Shown here one piece after another: positions 1 through 8,084 of a stretch of 56,689 nt of DNA. Origin of the DNA: Hellea sp964472905 (GTDB taxonomy: Bacteria; Pseudomonadota; Alphaproteobacteria; Caulobacterales; Maricaulaceae); the NCBI GenBank assembly GCA_964472905.1, contig CAYYMI010000010.1:1-56689 (forward strand), read 5' to 3'. Both the position numbers and the translations under genes were made by a program. The notes beneath the pieces were generated by a model. The model was not told where the DNA came from. It saw only the letters and a program-made list of their open reading frames with translations, and ran no database searches. Within the stretch, counting starts at the first letter, position 1; every line of letters starts with the position of its first letter.

Positions 1-178
1 TCACGGCGATGATTTTTGTATGGCGGCCTCGTCGCATTCCCACAGTTACATCCGTACACGAGTCGATTTCAATACTCGCTAAATGCAGTGGTCAGGCCCC
101 GCCATAAAGACCCGGCACAGGTTTGGTCGTAACTCCAAACTGCTCAGTCTCATCGTCTGACTGCTACAAACCTACGCG

Positions 179-220
179 ATTGCTTGTCCTCGTGCATTTT
201 TCGTAAAACGAAAATTGCAC
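179..220. repeat. Hairpin repeat, copy 1
   Basis: The stretch begins attgcttgtcctcg and contains a near-perfect hairpin at 192-220: gtgcatttttcgt pairs with acgaaaattgcac with one mismatch. The same layout (attgc, 4-5 bases, cctcg, then a gtgcattt...aaattgcac hairpin) recurs at 312-352, so the two are copies of one small repeat family. It resembles the short dispersed palindromic elements of many alphaproteobacterial genomes. The family assignment is inference. Confidence 0.5.
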
Positions 221-308
221 TAACAGTCAGAACACATCGGGACTTTAATCCGATGATGCTGATTGTATAACACAGCCCGAGTTTATGAGGATTGATCTTT
301 TTTATATC

Positions 309-444
309 GTCATTGCAAGACCTCGTAGTGCATTTTGCTACGCAAATTGCACGATGCAATCCATCTCCCGATATTCGCCAAACTTAACCATGGTATTTAT
401 GGAAGCGCCTCACGATGGATTACAAGAACAGGTCTTGTAATGAC
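309..444. repeat. Nested imperfect inverted repeat of about 135 bp
   Basis: The outer arms are gtcattgcaagacct (309-323) and aggtcttgtaatgac (430-444), matching at 14 of 15 positions as inverted repeats. Inner arms around gatgcaatccatc (353-365) and gatggattac (414-423) also pair with one mismatch. Together they make a large foldback typical of dispersed palindromic elements. No open frame or transposase is inside. Copy number elsewhere in the genome cannot be seen from this window. Confidence 0.55.
312..352. repeat. Hairpin repeat, copy 2
   Basis: This is the second copy of the element at 179-220. It starts attgcaagacctcg and carries the hairpin gtgcattttgc / gcaaattgcac around a three-base loop. 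It lies inside a larger inverted repeat (309-444), so the region is a nest of palindromes rather than a gene. Confidence 0.5.
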
Positions 445-690
445 GGGGAGAGTGGATGGCTAAAATCAAGATACAGCCAATTGTAATCTTGCCTTTCCGG
501 AACCTTACGACAATCGGGCTAAATTGAGATGGCCAAATCCTTAATTATATGAGGGGCCTAATTGTGATTGCGGTTTAATTATGGCTGGGTTTTCCTAACC
601 AGTTTCTAAAATTCCTGTCACTTGTCGTCGGAGTAAACTCAGGACAGTGTTGCCGGGCTTGGGGGCGAGCATGACACAGGAGAGATCATC

Positions 691-1119
691 ATGCCTAGCA
701 CATTTAAAACCATACTGACCCTAACTTCAGCGCTGGCCATTGCAGGCCACGTTTACGCCCAAGATAAAATTCAAGACAGCAACACAGAGCTTAAATCCTA
801 TGGGTCAGCCTCTGAAACATCCGTAAGAGGGACATCGGCCAGTGATATGTTTAGCGAGTCAGATATTGATAAGGACGGGCTTTTGGACCGGGATGAATTT
901 GTGGCCTATGCCGCCACGCAATCACAAGCGGGGGATAAGCTTTTCGGCGGCTTGCTTTTATCAGGTGATTTTGACAATCAATTTAATGCCTATGATTATA
1001 ATGCGGATGGGTTTTTAACGGCCGAAGAAATGAAAGCGCCTCAGCTTGGCCAAAGATTAGAGGGTGAGGGTTCTGAGACCCAGACTCATGATGAGCTTGC
1101 TTTGGAGGGCGAAAACTAA
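691..1119 (+). CDS. Secreted EF-hand calcium-binding protein
   Basis: This is a 142-residue protein with a clear Sec signal peptide (hydrophobic stretch to about residue 23, ending VYAQ). Two EF-hand loops are visible: DIDKDGLLDRDE near residues 57-68 and DYNADGFLTAEE near residues 104-115, with Asp/Asn at the calcium positions and Glu at position 12. The start is supported by an AGGAGAG Shine-Dalgarno about eight bases upstream. It is probably periplasmic and binds calcium; no enzymatic domain is seen. It stands alone, with no gene close upstream and two hairpins following it. Confidence 0.85.
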   Translation: MPSTFKTILTLTSALAIAGHVYAQDKIQDSNTELKSYGSASETSVRGTSASDMFSESDIDKDGLLDRDEFVAYAATQSQAGDKLFGGLLLSGDFDNQFNAYDYNADGFLTAEEMKAPQLGQRLEGEGSETQTHDELALEGEN

Positions 1120-1132
1120 TCTGAAAAAATCA

Positions 1133-1170
1133 AACCCGGTAGAGCTCCACGAATGAAGCGCTACCGGGTT
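1133..1170 (+). terminator. Stem-loop after the EF-hand gene
   Basis: A perfect 10-bp inverted repeat (aacccggtag at 1133-1142, ctaccgggtt at 1161-1170) lies 13 bases after the EF-hand stop codon. The 18-base loop and the lack of a T-run make it an unusual terminator; it could instead stabilise the 3' end of the mRNA. Confidence 0.45.
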
Positions 1171-1176
1171 CTCATC

Positions 1177-1201
1177 CTACCGAAACGGGGGGTTTAGGTA
1201 G
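1177..1201. terminator. Second stem-loop in the EF-hand/dut gap
   Basis: Arms ctaccgaaac (1177-1186) and gtttaggtag (1192-1201) pair except for one mismatch around a loop of five Gs. It follows the first hairpin closely and lies between the convergent EF-hand and dut genes. No T-run follows on either side, so terminator function is only a guess. Confidence 0.3.
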
Positions 1202-1302
1202 AATCCACATTAGGCGGGAGACCTTATATTTCCATGCTGAACTGAAAATGAACAAAATGTCCGAAAAGGTTAACGCTCTCGGCCAAGTGTTAAGACGGTA
1301 AT

Positions 1303-1758
1303 TTAGGCGACGCCCGTACTGCCAAAACCGCCAGCCCCGCGCGCTGTATCAGAAAGTTCTGTCACCCGTTCAAATTCGGGCTGGGTGATGGGCGCGATGA
1401 CCATCTGGGCAATGCGCTCTCCGCGGTTAATGGTAAAGGCTTCATCTCCGTGATTAATCAGCAAGACTTTGACTTCGCCGCGATAATCCGCGTCAATTGT
1501 GCCGGGCGTGTTCAGGCAGGTTATGCCGTGTTTATAGGCCAAGCCAGAGCGCGGACGGATTTGGGCTTCATAACCAGCGGGCAGGGCCATAGCCATGCCT
1601 GTCGGGACGAGGGCGCGTTCGCCCGGCTTTAACACCATCGGCGCATCAGCAGGCAGAGCTGCGCGAAGATCAGCGCCAGCGGCCAGCACAGTTTCATATT
1701 TAGGCAGCTCTAAATCACCAAAGTGATCGAGTGTTTTAATTTCAACACGTAATGACAT
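1303..1758 (-). CDS. dut: dUTP diphosphatase (dUTPase)
   Basis: The protein hydrolyses dUTP to dUMP and pyrophosphate, keeping uracil out of DNA and feeding dTMP synthesis. At 151 residues it has the normal length of the trimeric family. The conserved motifs are present in order: AGADLRA, RPRSGLA, the uracil-binding GTIDADYRGE, GERIAQMV and the C-terminal RGAGGFGSTG loop that closes over the active site. It starts six bases after the sdhB stop codon on the same strand and is probably co-transcribed with it. In many alphaproteobacteria dut sits beside coaBC; here it has separated from the ubiB-coaBC pair. Confidence 0.96.
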   Translation of the reverse strand: MSLRVEIKTLDHFGDLELPKYETVLAAGADLRAALPADAPMVLKPGERALVPTGMAMALPAGYEAQIRPRSGLAYKHGITCLNTPGTIDADYRGEVKVLLINHGDEAFTINRGERIAQMVIAPITQPEFERVTELSDTARGAGGFGSTGVA

Positions 1759-1764
1759 TGATGT

Positions 1765-2559
1765 TTACGCGCGCTCGACCATCATGCGTTTGACATCTGC
1801 GATGGCTTTGGCCGGGTTTAGCCCTTTGGGACAGACATTGGCGCAATTCATGATCGTGTGGCAGCGGTAAAGCTTGAACGGATCATCTAGCTTGGCCAGG
1901 CGCTCCTCTTTGGCGTCATCCCGGCTATCCACCAGCCAGCGATAGGCTTGGAGTAATGCGGCGGGGCCTAAGTAACGATCGCCGTTCCACCAATAGCTGG
2001 GGCAAGAGGTCGAACAAGAGGCGCAGAGAATACACTCATAATAGCCATCAAGCTTGTCACGGTCTTCGACCGTCTGTGTGTATTCAGTTGTCGGTAGGGC
2101 CGTGGACGTATGAAGCCAAGGCTCAATCGAGGCATATTGCTTATAGAAATTTGACAGATCAGGCACGAGGTCTCGCACGACAGGCATATGAGGCAGAGGC
2201 GATATTGTAATCTCTTTACCCGCCACTTCGTCAATCGCTTTGGTACAAGCGAGCGTGTTACGGCCACCAATATTCATCGCGCAAGAGCCGCAAACGCCTT
2301 CACGGCAAGAGCGGCGGAAGGCGAGCGTTGGGTCAATTTCATTTTTGATTTTAAACAGCGCGTCCAGCACCATGGGTCCGCAATCATCCAAATCGATTTG
2401 GTAAGTATCCCAATATGGGTTTTTGCCATCCGAAGGATCGTAACGATAAATCTTAAACGTCTTAACCCGCGATGATGTTGCCCCATCTTTTGACTTGAGG
2501 GCAGGCCAAGCCTTGCCAGATGTCACTTTGGAATTTTTGGGTAAGCTGAGCTGTACCAT
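1765..2559 (-). CDS. sdhB: Succinate dehydrogenase iron-sulfur subunit
   Basis: This is the iron-sulfur subunit of respiratory complex II, passing electrons from the FAD of SdhA to ubiquinone at the inner membrane. It has 264 residues, the usual length. Cysteine motifs for all three clusters are visible: CREGVCGSC plus a later Cys (2Fe-2S), CILCASCSTSCP (4Fe-4S/3Fe-4S) and CHTIMNCANVCPKGLNP. A GAGGA ribosome site precedes the ATG. The gene is followed closely by dut. Oddly, sdhC, sdhD and sdhA are not upstream: that position is taken by creD, which ends in its own terminator. Confidence 0.97.
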   Translation of the reverse strand: MVQLSLPKNSKVTSGKAWPALKSKDGATSSRVKTFKIYRYDPSDGKNPYWDTYQIDLDDCGPMVLDALFKIKNEIDPTLAFRRSCREGVCGSCAMNIGGRNTLACTKAIDEVAGKEITISPLPHMPVVRDLVPDLSNFYKQYASIEPWLHTSTALPTTEYTQTVEDRDKLDGYYECILCASCSTSCPSYWWNGDRYLGPAALLQAYRWLVDSRDDAKEERLAKLDDPFKLYRCHTIMNCANVCPKGLNPAKAIADVKRMMVERA

Positions 2560-2600
2560 GAACGAGTCCTCGATTATTCGAGGGTTTTATAGGGGGAAGC

Positions 2601-2643
2601 AAAAACAGAAGCGACAAAAAAATTTCGTCAATTTGTCGCTTCT
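2601..2643 (-). terminator. Intrinsic terminator of creD
   Basis: A perfect 12-bp stem (agaagcgacaaa at 2607-2618, tttgtcgcttct at 2632-2643) with a 13-base loop starts ten bases after the creD stop. On the minus strand it is followed by gttttt, giving the U-run of a Rho-independent terminator. It leaves only about 40 bases for an sdhB promoter, so that promoter must overlap the terminator or sdhB depends partly on readthrough. Confidence 0.75.
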
Positions 2644-2652
2644 TTAGACCGT

Positions 2653-4134
2653 CTAGCTTTGGCGAGCTGGTGTCTCCGTCTGGGTTTGCGTCAACCCATA
2701 CCAATCCATATGACGGGTCAGATACATGGTGCCAGCGATAGCCACAAAGCTTGTCAGCGCGCCTAGCATTAAGGCGAAATCCTGCATCCGCATGAGGCTA
2801 TAAAGAAGGCCGTAAACACAGAGGAAAACAAGACCTGTCCGGGCAATATATTTTTTGTGCCCAAAGACTGCGCCAGCATATCCTGCCGTCGCCGTAATGG
2901 TGAGGCCAGAAGCGATGATGAAGGCGCCTGTAAACCCGATACGTTCCGCAAAGGCGAGGAGCAAGAGATAGAATATACTCTGCGCCAATCCGATTAAAAT
3001 ATATTGTCCTGGATGAACGCGCACGCCGACGATCACTTCAAACAAAAAATAGGCCAGAAAGACGAGACCAATAAACATAACCGCATATTTCAGAGAGCGG
3101 TTGACCGTTTGATAAGGGTTATCCGTATTGACGAATTGAACGGTCATGATTTTATCCGGCGCTGTTAACGCGGCGAGAGAATGCGCTTTACCATGGGCGC
3201 GAATACCGCGGCGCAGATAAGGCACTGACCAATTGGCTGAAAATGCGGTTTTGCTGACGTCTCTATTATTGGGCGGAAACCCACCTTCAAAACCTGGGTC
3301 GCCCCAATCGGCGCCTATGTTAACAGAGGTGGATTGCGCAAAAGGCGTCACGCCTATGCGTTTCGCCCCGCCTATATTGAGCAAGACACTCACAGTGAAC
3401 GCCTCATCTGAGAGGGCGAGATCTCCGATAGGAACCGACAGATAGGTTTGAGCCTTGGAGTGGTTCAGCCAGCCATATTTTTTGTATCCGTCCGAGGATT
3501 GAACTCTGGCACGATACTCACGCCCCGTTTCACCCCTTTGAGGGGCTTTAAGATAAACCGCAGGTGTAGAGATCGCGGGTAAGGAATTAGCAAAACTAGC
3601 CGGTTCAAATTTTCGAATATCACCGCCCGGCAATAATAGCTCAACATCTGTCTTAAGCCCTCTGACATCTGAGAGGGCCATGACAATTTTGGCGCGGCTC
3701 CAATCTATATCTATGCCGGGCGTCTGCGTTTTTGAGGGCCGTTTTTTAAACTCGCCCTTTAAGATGCCTTCACCTTGATAGGTCGGGACTTTAAAAAGTG
3801 AGCGCTTACGTATCGTCGTTTCAATTTTTGAAAACTCAGCCTCGCCCGTATCAGCGAAGACAATATAATGCCCACTTTCAAAAACGACGCCTTTGCTATC
3901 GGTTTGAATATAGGGGGCTGTTAAAATTGGCCCGCTTATATATTGCTCCCCGCCATAACGCTCTGAGACTTCGCGTGTCACCTCACTGGCGCGGTTAGAG
4001 CGTTCATAGCTGATATAGGACATAAACATGGCCGGTATCCCCATTACGAGAACTAACGCGCACACGATGATAAGTTTTAAGCCTAATGACCCTTTGGGTA
4101 TGCGGCTTGGAAATTTGACTGAAATTTCAGACAT
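2653..4134 (-). CDS. creD: CreD-family inner membrane protein
   Basis: This is a CreD family protein, an inner-membrane protein of unclear biochemical role linked in enterobacteria to the CreBC regulon and to colicin and beta-lactam responses. An N-terminal membrane helix (around KLIIVCALVLVMGIPAMF) is followed by a large non-membrane domain with the family segment GPILTAPYI, then several C-terminal membrane helices. I chose the ATG at 4134 (MSEISVKF) because a GGAGAG ribosome site lies just upstream; a start at 4146 has none. No creBC two-component genes are nearby, so here it is a stand-alone unit with its own terminator. Confidence 0.88.
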   Translation of the reverse strand: MSEISVKFPSRIPKGSLGLKLIIVCALVLVMGIPAMFMSYISYERSNRASEVTREVSERYGGEQYISGPILTAPYIQTDSKGVVFESGHYIVFADTGEAEFSKIETTIRKRSLFKVPTYQGEGILKGEFKKRPSKTQTPGIDIDWSRAKIVMALSDVRGLKTDVELLLPGGDIRKFEPASFANSLPAISTPAVYLKAPQRGETGREYRARVQSSDGYKKYGWLNHSKAQTYLSVPIGDLALSDEAFTVSVLLNIGGAKRIGVTPFAQSTSVNIGADWGDPGFEGGFPPNNRDVSKTAFSANWSVPYLRRGIRAHGKAHSLAALTAPDKIMTVQFVNTDNPYQTVNRSLKYAVMFIGLVFLAYFLFEVIVGVRVHPGQYILIGLAQSIFYLLLLAFAERIGFTGAFIIASGLTITATAGYAGAVFGHKKYIARTGLVFLCVYGLLYSLMRMQDFALMLGALTSFVAIAGTMYLTRHMDWYGLTQTQTETPARQS

Positions 4135-4230
4135 AGCTCTCTCCATCTATTCAAAAATTGAGAGCCTGTGGTGATGATAGAGTTTGGCGAGACTTAGCCA
4201 AATCGTGGTCAAAGCAAGGTGATTAAAAGA

Positions 4231-4560
4231 CTATTCGGCGACTTGCAGATAGGTTTCGTTATCTTTGAGGCTATCTCCCTCAAACCGCGAATCTGGGAGA
4301 TCTATTTGATAAATATTACGGGTCTGAACATGTATTTCTTCTTGAAAAAGAAATTTAAGATCATTGACGCTGCAGCCTAACATATCGCTCACATCGGTTA
4401 ATATTTGAGTGCGTTTGGGAGCTTTAGAATGTTTGGCGGCATTTAGGGCATCTTGGATAAAGTCTGAACCTACACAGCTCTCCCGTGAGATAAATTCGTC
4501 AGAGTTACAGCTGTCAATTATGCATTTAAAATGCACTTTATTCCCCAATATCTCCCACAT
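4231..4560 (-). CDS. Hypothetical protein, 109 residues
   Basis: An open frame of 109 residues lies in an AT-rich stretch between creD and the crotonase gene. I do not recognise it. The middle (about residues 45-72, with LTDVSDMLGCSVNDLKFLFQEE) looks helical and could be a helix-turn-helix-like fold; four Cys residues occur in the N-terminal half and central region. No signal peptide or membrane helix is seen, and the ribosome site is weak. Base composition is more AT-rich than its neighbours, which fits recent acquisition. A frame on the other strand (4409-4612) has no better support. Confidence 0.45.
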   Translation of the reverse strand: MWEILGNKVHFKCIIDSCNSDEFISRESCVGSDFIQDALNAAKHSKAPKRTQILTDVSDMLGCSVNDLKFLFQEEIHVQTRNIYQIDLPDSRFEGDSLKDNETYLQVAE

Positions 4561-4704
4561 CTTGTACGTTAATGGATCGTGTACAGATATTTATAAATCA
4601 TACTTAGATTGATTAGGGAACCTAAAAATCAAAAAAACTATAATTTAACAACCTACTTGGGATATGAAATTCATGTTCACAACTTTTAGGCATTCAATTT
4701 GAGT

Positions 4705-5538
4705 CTAGATATCGCGGTCTTTAAATTCTGGTGCGCGTTTTTCCAGAAATGATTTTACCCCCTCCATGCAATCTTCACTGACAAAGGCTTTTTGCAACAT
4801 CGCGCTTTCCATGATGTGCATATCATATGGCGCGTCATTTAAAGACCCATGGGCCAGCATAGAGGCGCGCAAGAGCTGTTTATTATTGGACGTGCTTGTC
4901 GGAGAACAATTGATGGCGATATCGCGGGCGACCTCAAGCGAGCGCGGCAAGACATCTTCCGGTTCACAAAGCTCAGAGACTAATCCCGCATCATAAAGTT
5001 CTTGAGCCATCATGATCTGGCCTTTCAAAATCCATTCATGGGCTTTGGCAAAACCGACAAGCCTTGGCAGGAACCAACTGGCCGCGCCGTCAAAGACAAT
5101 ACCTCGGCGCGCAAAGGGGAAAGCGAATTTTGATTTCTTGGAGGCTATGCGTAAATCCATTGCGAGTGTCATGGTCGCGCCGATACCTACAGCCGCGCCG
5201 TTAATCGCCGCAATAATCGGCGTATCGCACTCAAATATCGCGAGGTTCAAAATCCCGCCTGCATCACGGTTCACCCCGTTCACAGCCGGAGCACCCATAC
5301 CACTATCAAGATTGGCTCCGCCAAAGCCGCCCGAAATATCCGCGCCTGCACAGAACGCCCGTCCCGCGCCGGTCACAACAATCACTCTGACGGAGGGGTC
5401 TTTATCGGCGGCCTGAATAGACTCGAGCAAAGCGGTGTGAAGCTCCATATTATAGGAGTTCATCGACTCGGCTTTATTCATGGTCAATAAGGCTACCGAG
5501 GGGACTTGTTCATCCCGCGTGACTAAAACTAATGACAT
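4705..5538 (-). CDS. Enoyl-CoA hydratase/isomerase family protein
   Basis: A crotonase-fold protein of 277 residues that should act on an acyl-CoA. The oxyanion-hole segments are present (AFCAGADISGG near residue 60 and NGAAVGIGATMTLA near residue 113). The two catalytic glutamates of classical enoyl-CoA hydratases are not: their positions carry Thr in GIGATMTLA and Phe in FAFPFARRG. Instead it has FDGAASWFLPRLVG, like isomerase-type crotonases of the PaaG group that use an Asp. An isomerase or a non-hydratase role is therefore more likely than simple hydration. AAGGATT precedes the ATG. It is not in an operon with the steroid genes. Confidence 0.85.
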   Translation of the reverse strand: MSLVLVTRDEQVPSVALLTMNKAESMNSYNMELHTALLESIQAADKDPSVRVIVVTGAGRAFCAGADISGGFGGANLDSGMGAPAVNGVNRDAGGILNLAIFECDTPIIAAINGAAVGIGATMTLAMDLRIASKKSKFAFPFARRGIVFDGAASWFLPRLVGFAKAHEWILKGQIMMAQELYDAGLVSELCEPEDVLPRSLEVARDIAINCSPTSTSNNKQLLRASMLAHGSLNDAPYDMHIMESAMLQKAFVSEDCMEGVKSFLEKRAPEFKDRDI

Positions 5539-5609
5539 CTCTAATCCTTATAATTTTCTAGATGGGTTGGGCCAATACTCCATTACAATGCCCATATATT
5601 ATTATGGCA

Positions 5610-6338
5610 CTATGGCGCACCAAATACACGCCGTAATATTTCACTTGTACGTTTGGCAGGGTTCTCGCGGATCGCTTTTTCTTCCTCGCCGATATAATAA
5701 AACACCCCTTTAAGACCGTAATCCACACCATGCCTAATTAGATCATTGCGCGCATCGCCCAATTGAGGGCCGAAAGGTATATTATTTAAGTTTCCACTCA
5801 CCTGATCGACGATCTGTAAAGCCCCTGTCTGGTTCAGAGCGTTTTCCATAATAGGCGCGAAGAGTTGTCCAAGTTTGGTGCTCGTGCGGTCGGCTAAATA
5901 TTGCGTCGCGGCATTATCAGGACCGCGCACAATATTGATAGCGTCCGGTATTGTGAGATCCCGAATAGCGCCAAGGAAAATATCCTTAGCCACAGGCGCG
6001 GCTTTCTCTGCGCCGCGATTAAGCTGCTGCTGTAATTCCACCAAGAGGCCATCAGCCCCCAGAGGTTTGAGATAACCTTGTACATCCTGCAATACCTTTG
6101 GCAGGGGTATGCGCACGAGACTATTGCCGAGAAATCCGTCAAGGACCCCCACATTGGAAATCGCATTTCCCACGCCATTATCCAGTGCGGCGCGAATCCC
6201 GCTCGCCGCATCGGCTTGGGTTAATCCGCTAAAGCCGCCAAGCACGCCATTAATGACAGCGGGGTCGAGGGTTTCACAGGCTGTCAGGCCGCTTCCTGCA
6301 AGCCCGAGCAAAATAAAGCGTCTGTTGAATAGGGGCAT
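5610..6338 (-). CDS. DUF4197 family lipoprotein
   Basis: The protein matches the DUF4197 family, with the characteristic AASGIRAALDNGVGNAI near the start and a helical body through IPDAINIVRGPDNAATQYL. Its function is unknown. I place the start at 6338 (MPLFNRRFILLG), which gives a signal sequence with a twin-arginine pair and a lipobox LTAC; AAGAGA lies upstream. This predicts an exported lipoprotein, possibly through Tat. A longer frame to 6374 adds twelve residues that spoil the signal peptide. It runs divergently from the DMT transporter. Confidence 0.85.
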   Translation of the reverse strand: MPLFNRRFILLGLAGSGLTACETLDPAVINGVLGGFSGLTQADAASGIRAALDNGVGNAISNVGVLDGFLGNSLVRIPLPKVLQDVQGYLKPLGADGLLVELQQQLNRGAEKAAPVAKDIFLGAIRDLTIPDAINIVRGPDNAATQYLADRTSTKLGQLFAPIMENALNQTGALQIVDQVSGNLNNIPFGPQLGDARNDLIRHGVDYGLKGVFYYIGEEEKAIRENPAKRTSEILRRVFGAP

Positions 6339-6435
6339 ATCTAATCTCTTAATTATCATTTGACGGGGGCCCATTTAAACGGTCTTAAAGTTTAAACGCC
6401 GCATTCAAGCTAACATCCGATTCAAGCCAACGCAA

Positions 6436-7290
6436 ATGAGTACACATATAAACAGTTTCAAACTTTTTGCGATAACGTCGCTGACCATGGTGGCCTTTGC
6501 GGCTAATTCTGTTCTCAATCGATTAGCCTTGACCGATCACGATATCGGGCCTTGGAGCTTTACAGCCATTCGGTTTATCTCGGGCGCCATAATCTTAGCC
6601 ATCATAGCTCAGCCAAAACTCGCCTATAAGGCGGGGAACTGGCGCTCGGCCTCGGCCTTGTTTCTATATGGCAGTTTATTTTCATTTGCCTATTTGATGT
6701 TATCGGCGGGTACGGGCGCGCTCATCCTCTTTGCCGCCGTCCAAATCACCATGATTGCAGGCGGCCTTTTGGCGGGGGAGCGGCTCAGAGCCATTCAATG
6801 GGCGGGGACCATAATTGCCGTGCTCGGCTTGATTTATCTGATGAGCCCTAGCCTTGAAACGCCGCCGCTTATGGGTGCTCTCATGATGATGGGCGCAGGC
6901 ATTGGTTGGGGCCTTTATTCTTTAAGAGGCAAATCAGCAGGAGACCCTGTGGCGAAAACGGGCGGGAATTTCATCCGAACGGCTTTGATCTGTCTTATCA
7001 TCTCTCCCTTGGTATTCATGCTTTTACCGGAAACCGAAATGACCACCAAAGGCGTGTTATTAGCGCTTACCTCAGGGGTGGTCACATCGGGATTAGGCTA
7101 TGTCATTTGGTATATGGCGCTCAAGGATTTAACGGCCATCCGCGCGGGCATCGCCCAATTAACCGTCCCCGTCATCGCCGCGATTGGCGGCATGATATTC
7201 ATCAGCGAACCCATGACATGGCGTTTTACGATTACGGCCTTGGTGATTTTAGGCGGGGTTGGCGTTGCGACGATGACGAAGAATGCGTGA
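6436..7290 (+). CDS. DMT-superfamily (EamA) transporter
   Basis: This is a 284-residue integral membrane protein with about ten hydrophobic segments in two similar halves, the EamA layout of the drug/metabolite transporter superfamily. Typical features are the N-terminal SVLNRLALTDHDIGPWSFTA region, GALILFAAVQITM with the following GERL, and in the second half TSGLGYVIWYMALKDL. Such proteins usually export amino acids, purines or other small metabolites; the substrate cannot be told from sequence. The ribosome site is weak. It is monocistronic, with divergent DUF4197 upstream and a convergent broken gene downstream. Confidence 0.9.
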   Translation: MSTHINSFKLFAITSLTMVAFAANSVLNRLALTDHDIGPWSFTAIRFISGAIILAIIAQPKLAYKAGNWRSASALFLYGSLFSFAYLMLSAGTGALILFAAVQITMIAGGLLAGERLRAIQWAGTIIAVLGLIYLMSPSLETPPLMGALMMMGAGIGWGLYSLRGKSAGDPVAKTGGNFIRTALICLIISPLVFMLLPETEMTTKGVLLALTSGVVTSGLGYVIWYMALKDLTAIRAGIAQLTVPVIAAIGGMIFISEPMTWRFTITALVILGGVGVATMTKNA

Positions 7291-7340
7291 GCCGACTAAA
7301 GTAGATAAATTAAAAAGCTTTTGAATGAAGCCGTGTTTTA

Positions 7341-7957
7341 TCAGGAACTTACAGGATAGCCAATATCGATTAAATCATTCACTAATTTTGCATATTCGAT
7401 GGCTGGATTCATGGACCGTGCTAATTCACTTGTCATAGGTTTATGCTGATACACAGCTGAGATTTTGTCTAAGCTAGATGACATTTCATAGTATTCATGA
7501 ACAAATTTTTCATATGATGTCTCATCTCCATTCAAATCTTCAAGTAGAAAAAAGCTATCAGGGTTTAACTCGTTATCGGGAATAGGACTTTCCCAATGAG
7601 ATTGGTTTCCCCTTTGCCAGCAACAAAAACTAACATTATTGGGAGAAAAGGCTGGCTCTTGGGAAGCTTCAACAAATTCCTTAGGAATGCCTGAATAAAA
7701 ATCATCAGCTGACTTTCCATGAATAGGATACTCGTGTGAGAAACCTTTGATAAAACAGCCATATGAACTGAAAAGAGCAAAAAAGTATCTCCAGAACCAT
7801 TCCTGATAGACCCCATTTCCTCCCCTTCTCCCCAATTTGAGTCATATGAATAATATCGATACTCCCACTCAGGTGAATAGATTGCGTCTAATGTAGCTAA
7901 AGATTGCATAAGCAATCTAAGGGACTTGGAATGAGGTAAAGTTTGAGGAGTTATCAT
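7341..7957 (-). pseudogene. Uncharacterised gene split by a one-base frameshift
   Basis: Two overlapping minus-strand frames make one protein once a single T is added to the run of six at 7779-7784 (minus strand). Frame A (from 7957) gives MITPQTL...SIRNGSGDTF; frame B continues FALFSSYGCFIKGFSHE...EPAFSPNNVSFCCWQRG and ends at 7341. The joined protein would have about 205 residues. The RNGSGD, KGF.HE, EPAF and SFC.W spacing reminds me of an uncharacterised bacterial family; I cannot name it. The region is AT-rich, like an acquired gene. It may be a real pseudogene, a phase-variable homopolymer, or a sequencing error. Confidence 0.6.
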
Positions 7958-8084
7958 GCATTATTTGTCAATTGCAATTAAGATACAGTCAAGAATATAA
8001 AGTGAATGCTTTTATATTATCTGTGAAAAATAAAAGACTTAAATGTCTCATATATTCTTTAACCTCCCCCGCCTATAAGGCCTC

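Larger units (their letters stand above)
1..690. other. Gene-free left edge with palindromic repeats
   Basis: No convincing gene is visible in the first 690 bases. Short open frames exist at the edge (for example frame 2 up to the TAA at 80-82), but they carry no recognisable motif and could only be the tail of a gene cut by the window. The notable content is a set of related inverted repeats between about 179 and 444, listed separately. From about 450 to 680 I see only AT-rich non-coding sequence leading to the EF-hand gene and no clear promoter boxes. Confidence 0.6.

Noticed and set aside
2..82. Possible C-terminal fragment of a gene cut by the left edge (frame 2)
   Set aside because: Only about 26 codons, no recognisable motif, and another frame is also open there.
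150..359. Open frame of 69 residues on the minus strand
   Set aside because: It lies over the hairpin repeats, has no ribosome site or known motif, and is best explained by the palindromes.
4409..4612. 67-residue plus-strand frame opposite the 109-residue hypothetical
   Set aside because: No ribosome site or motif; shadow of the minus-strand frame.
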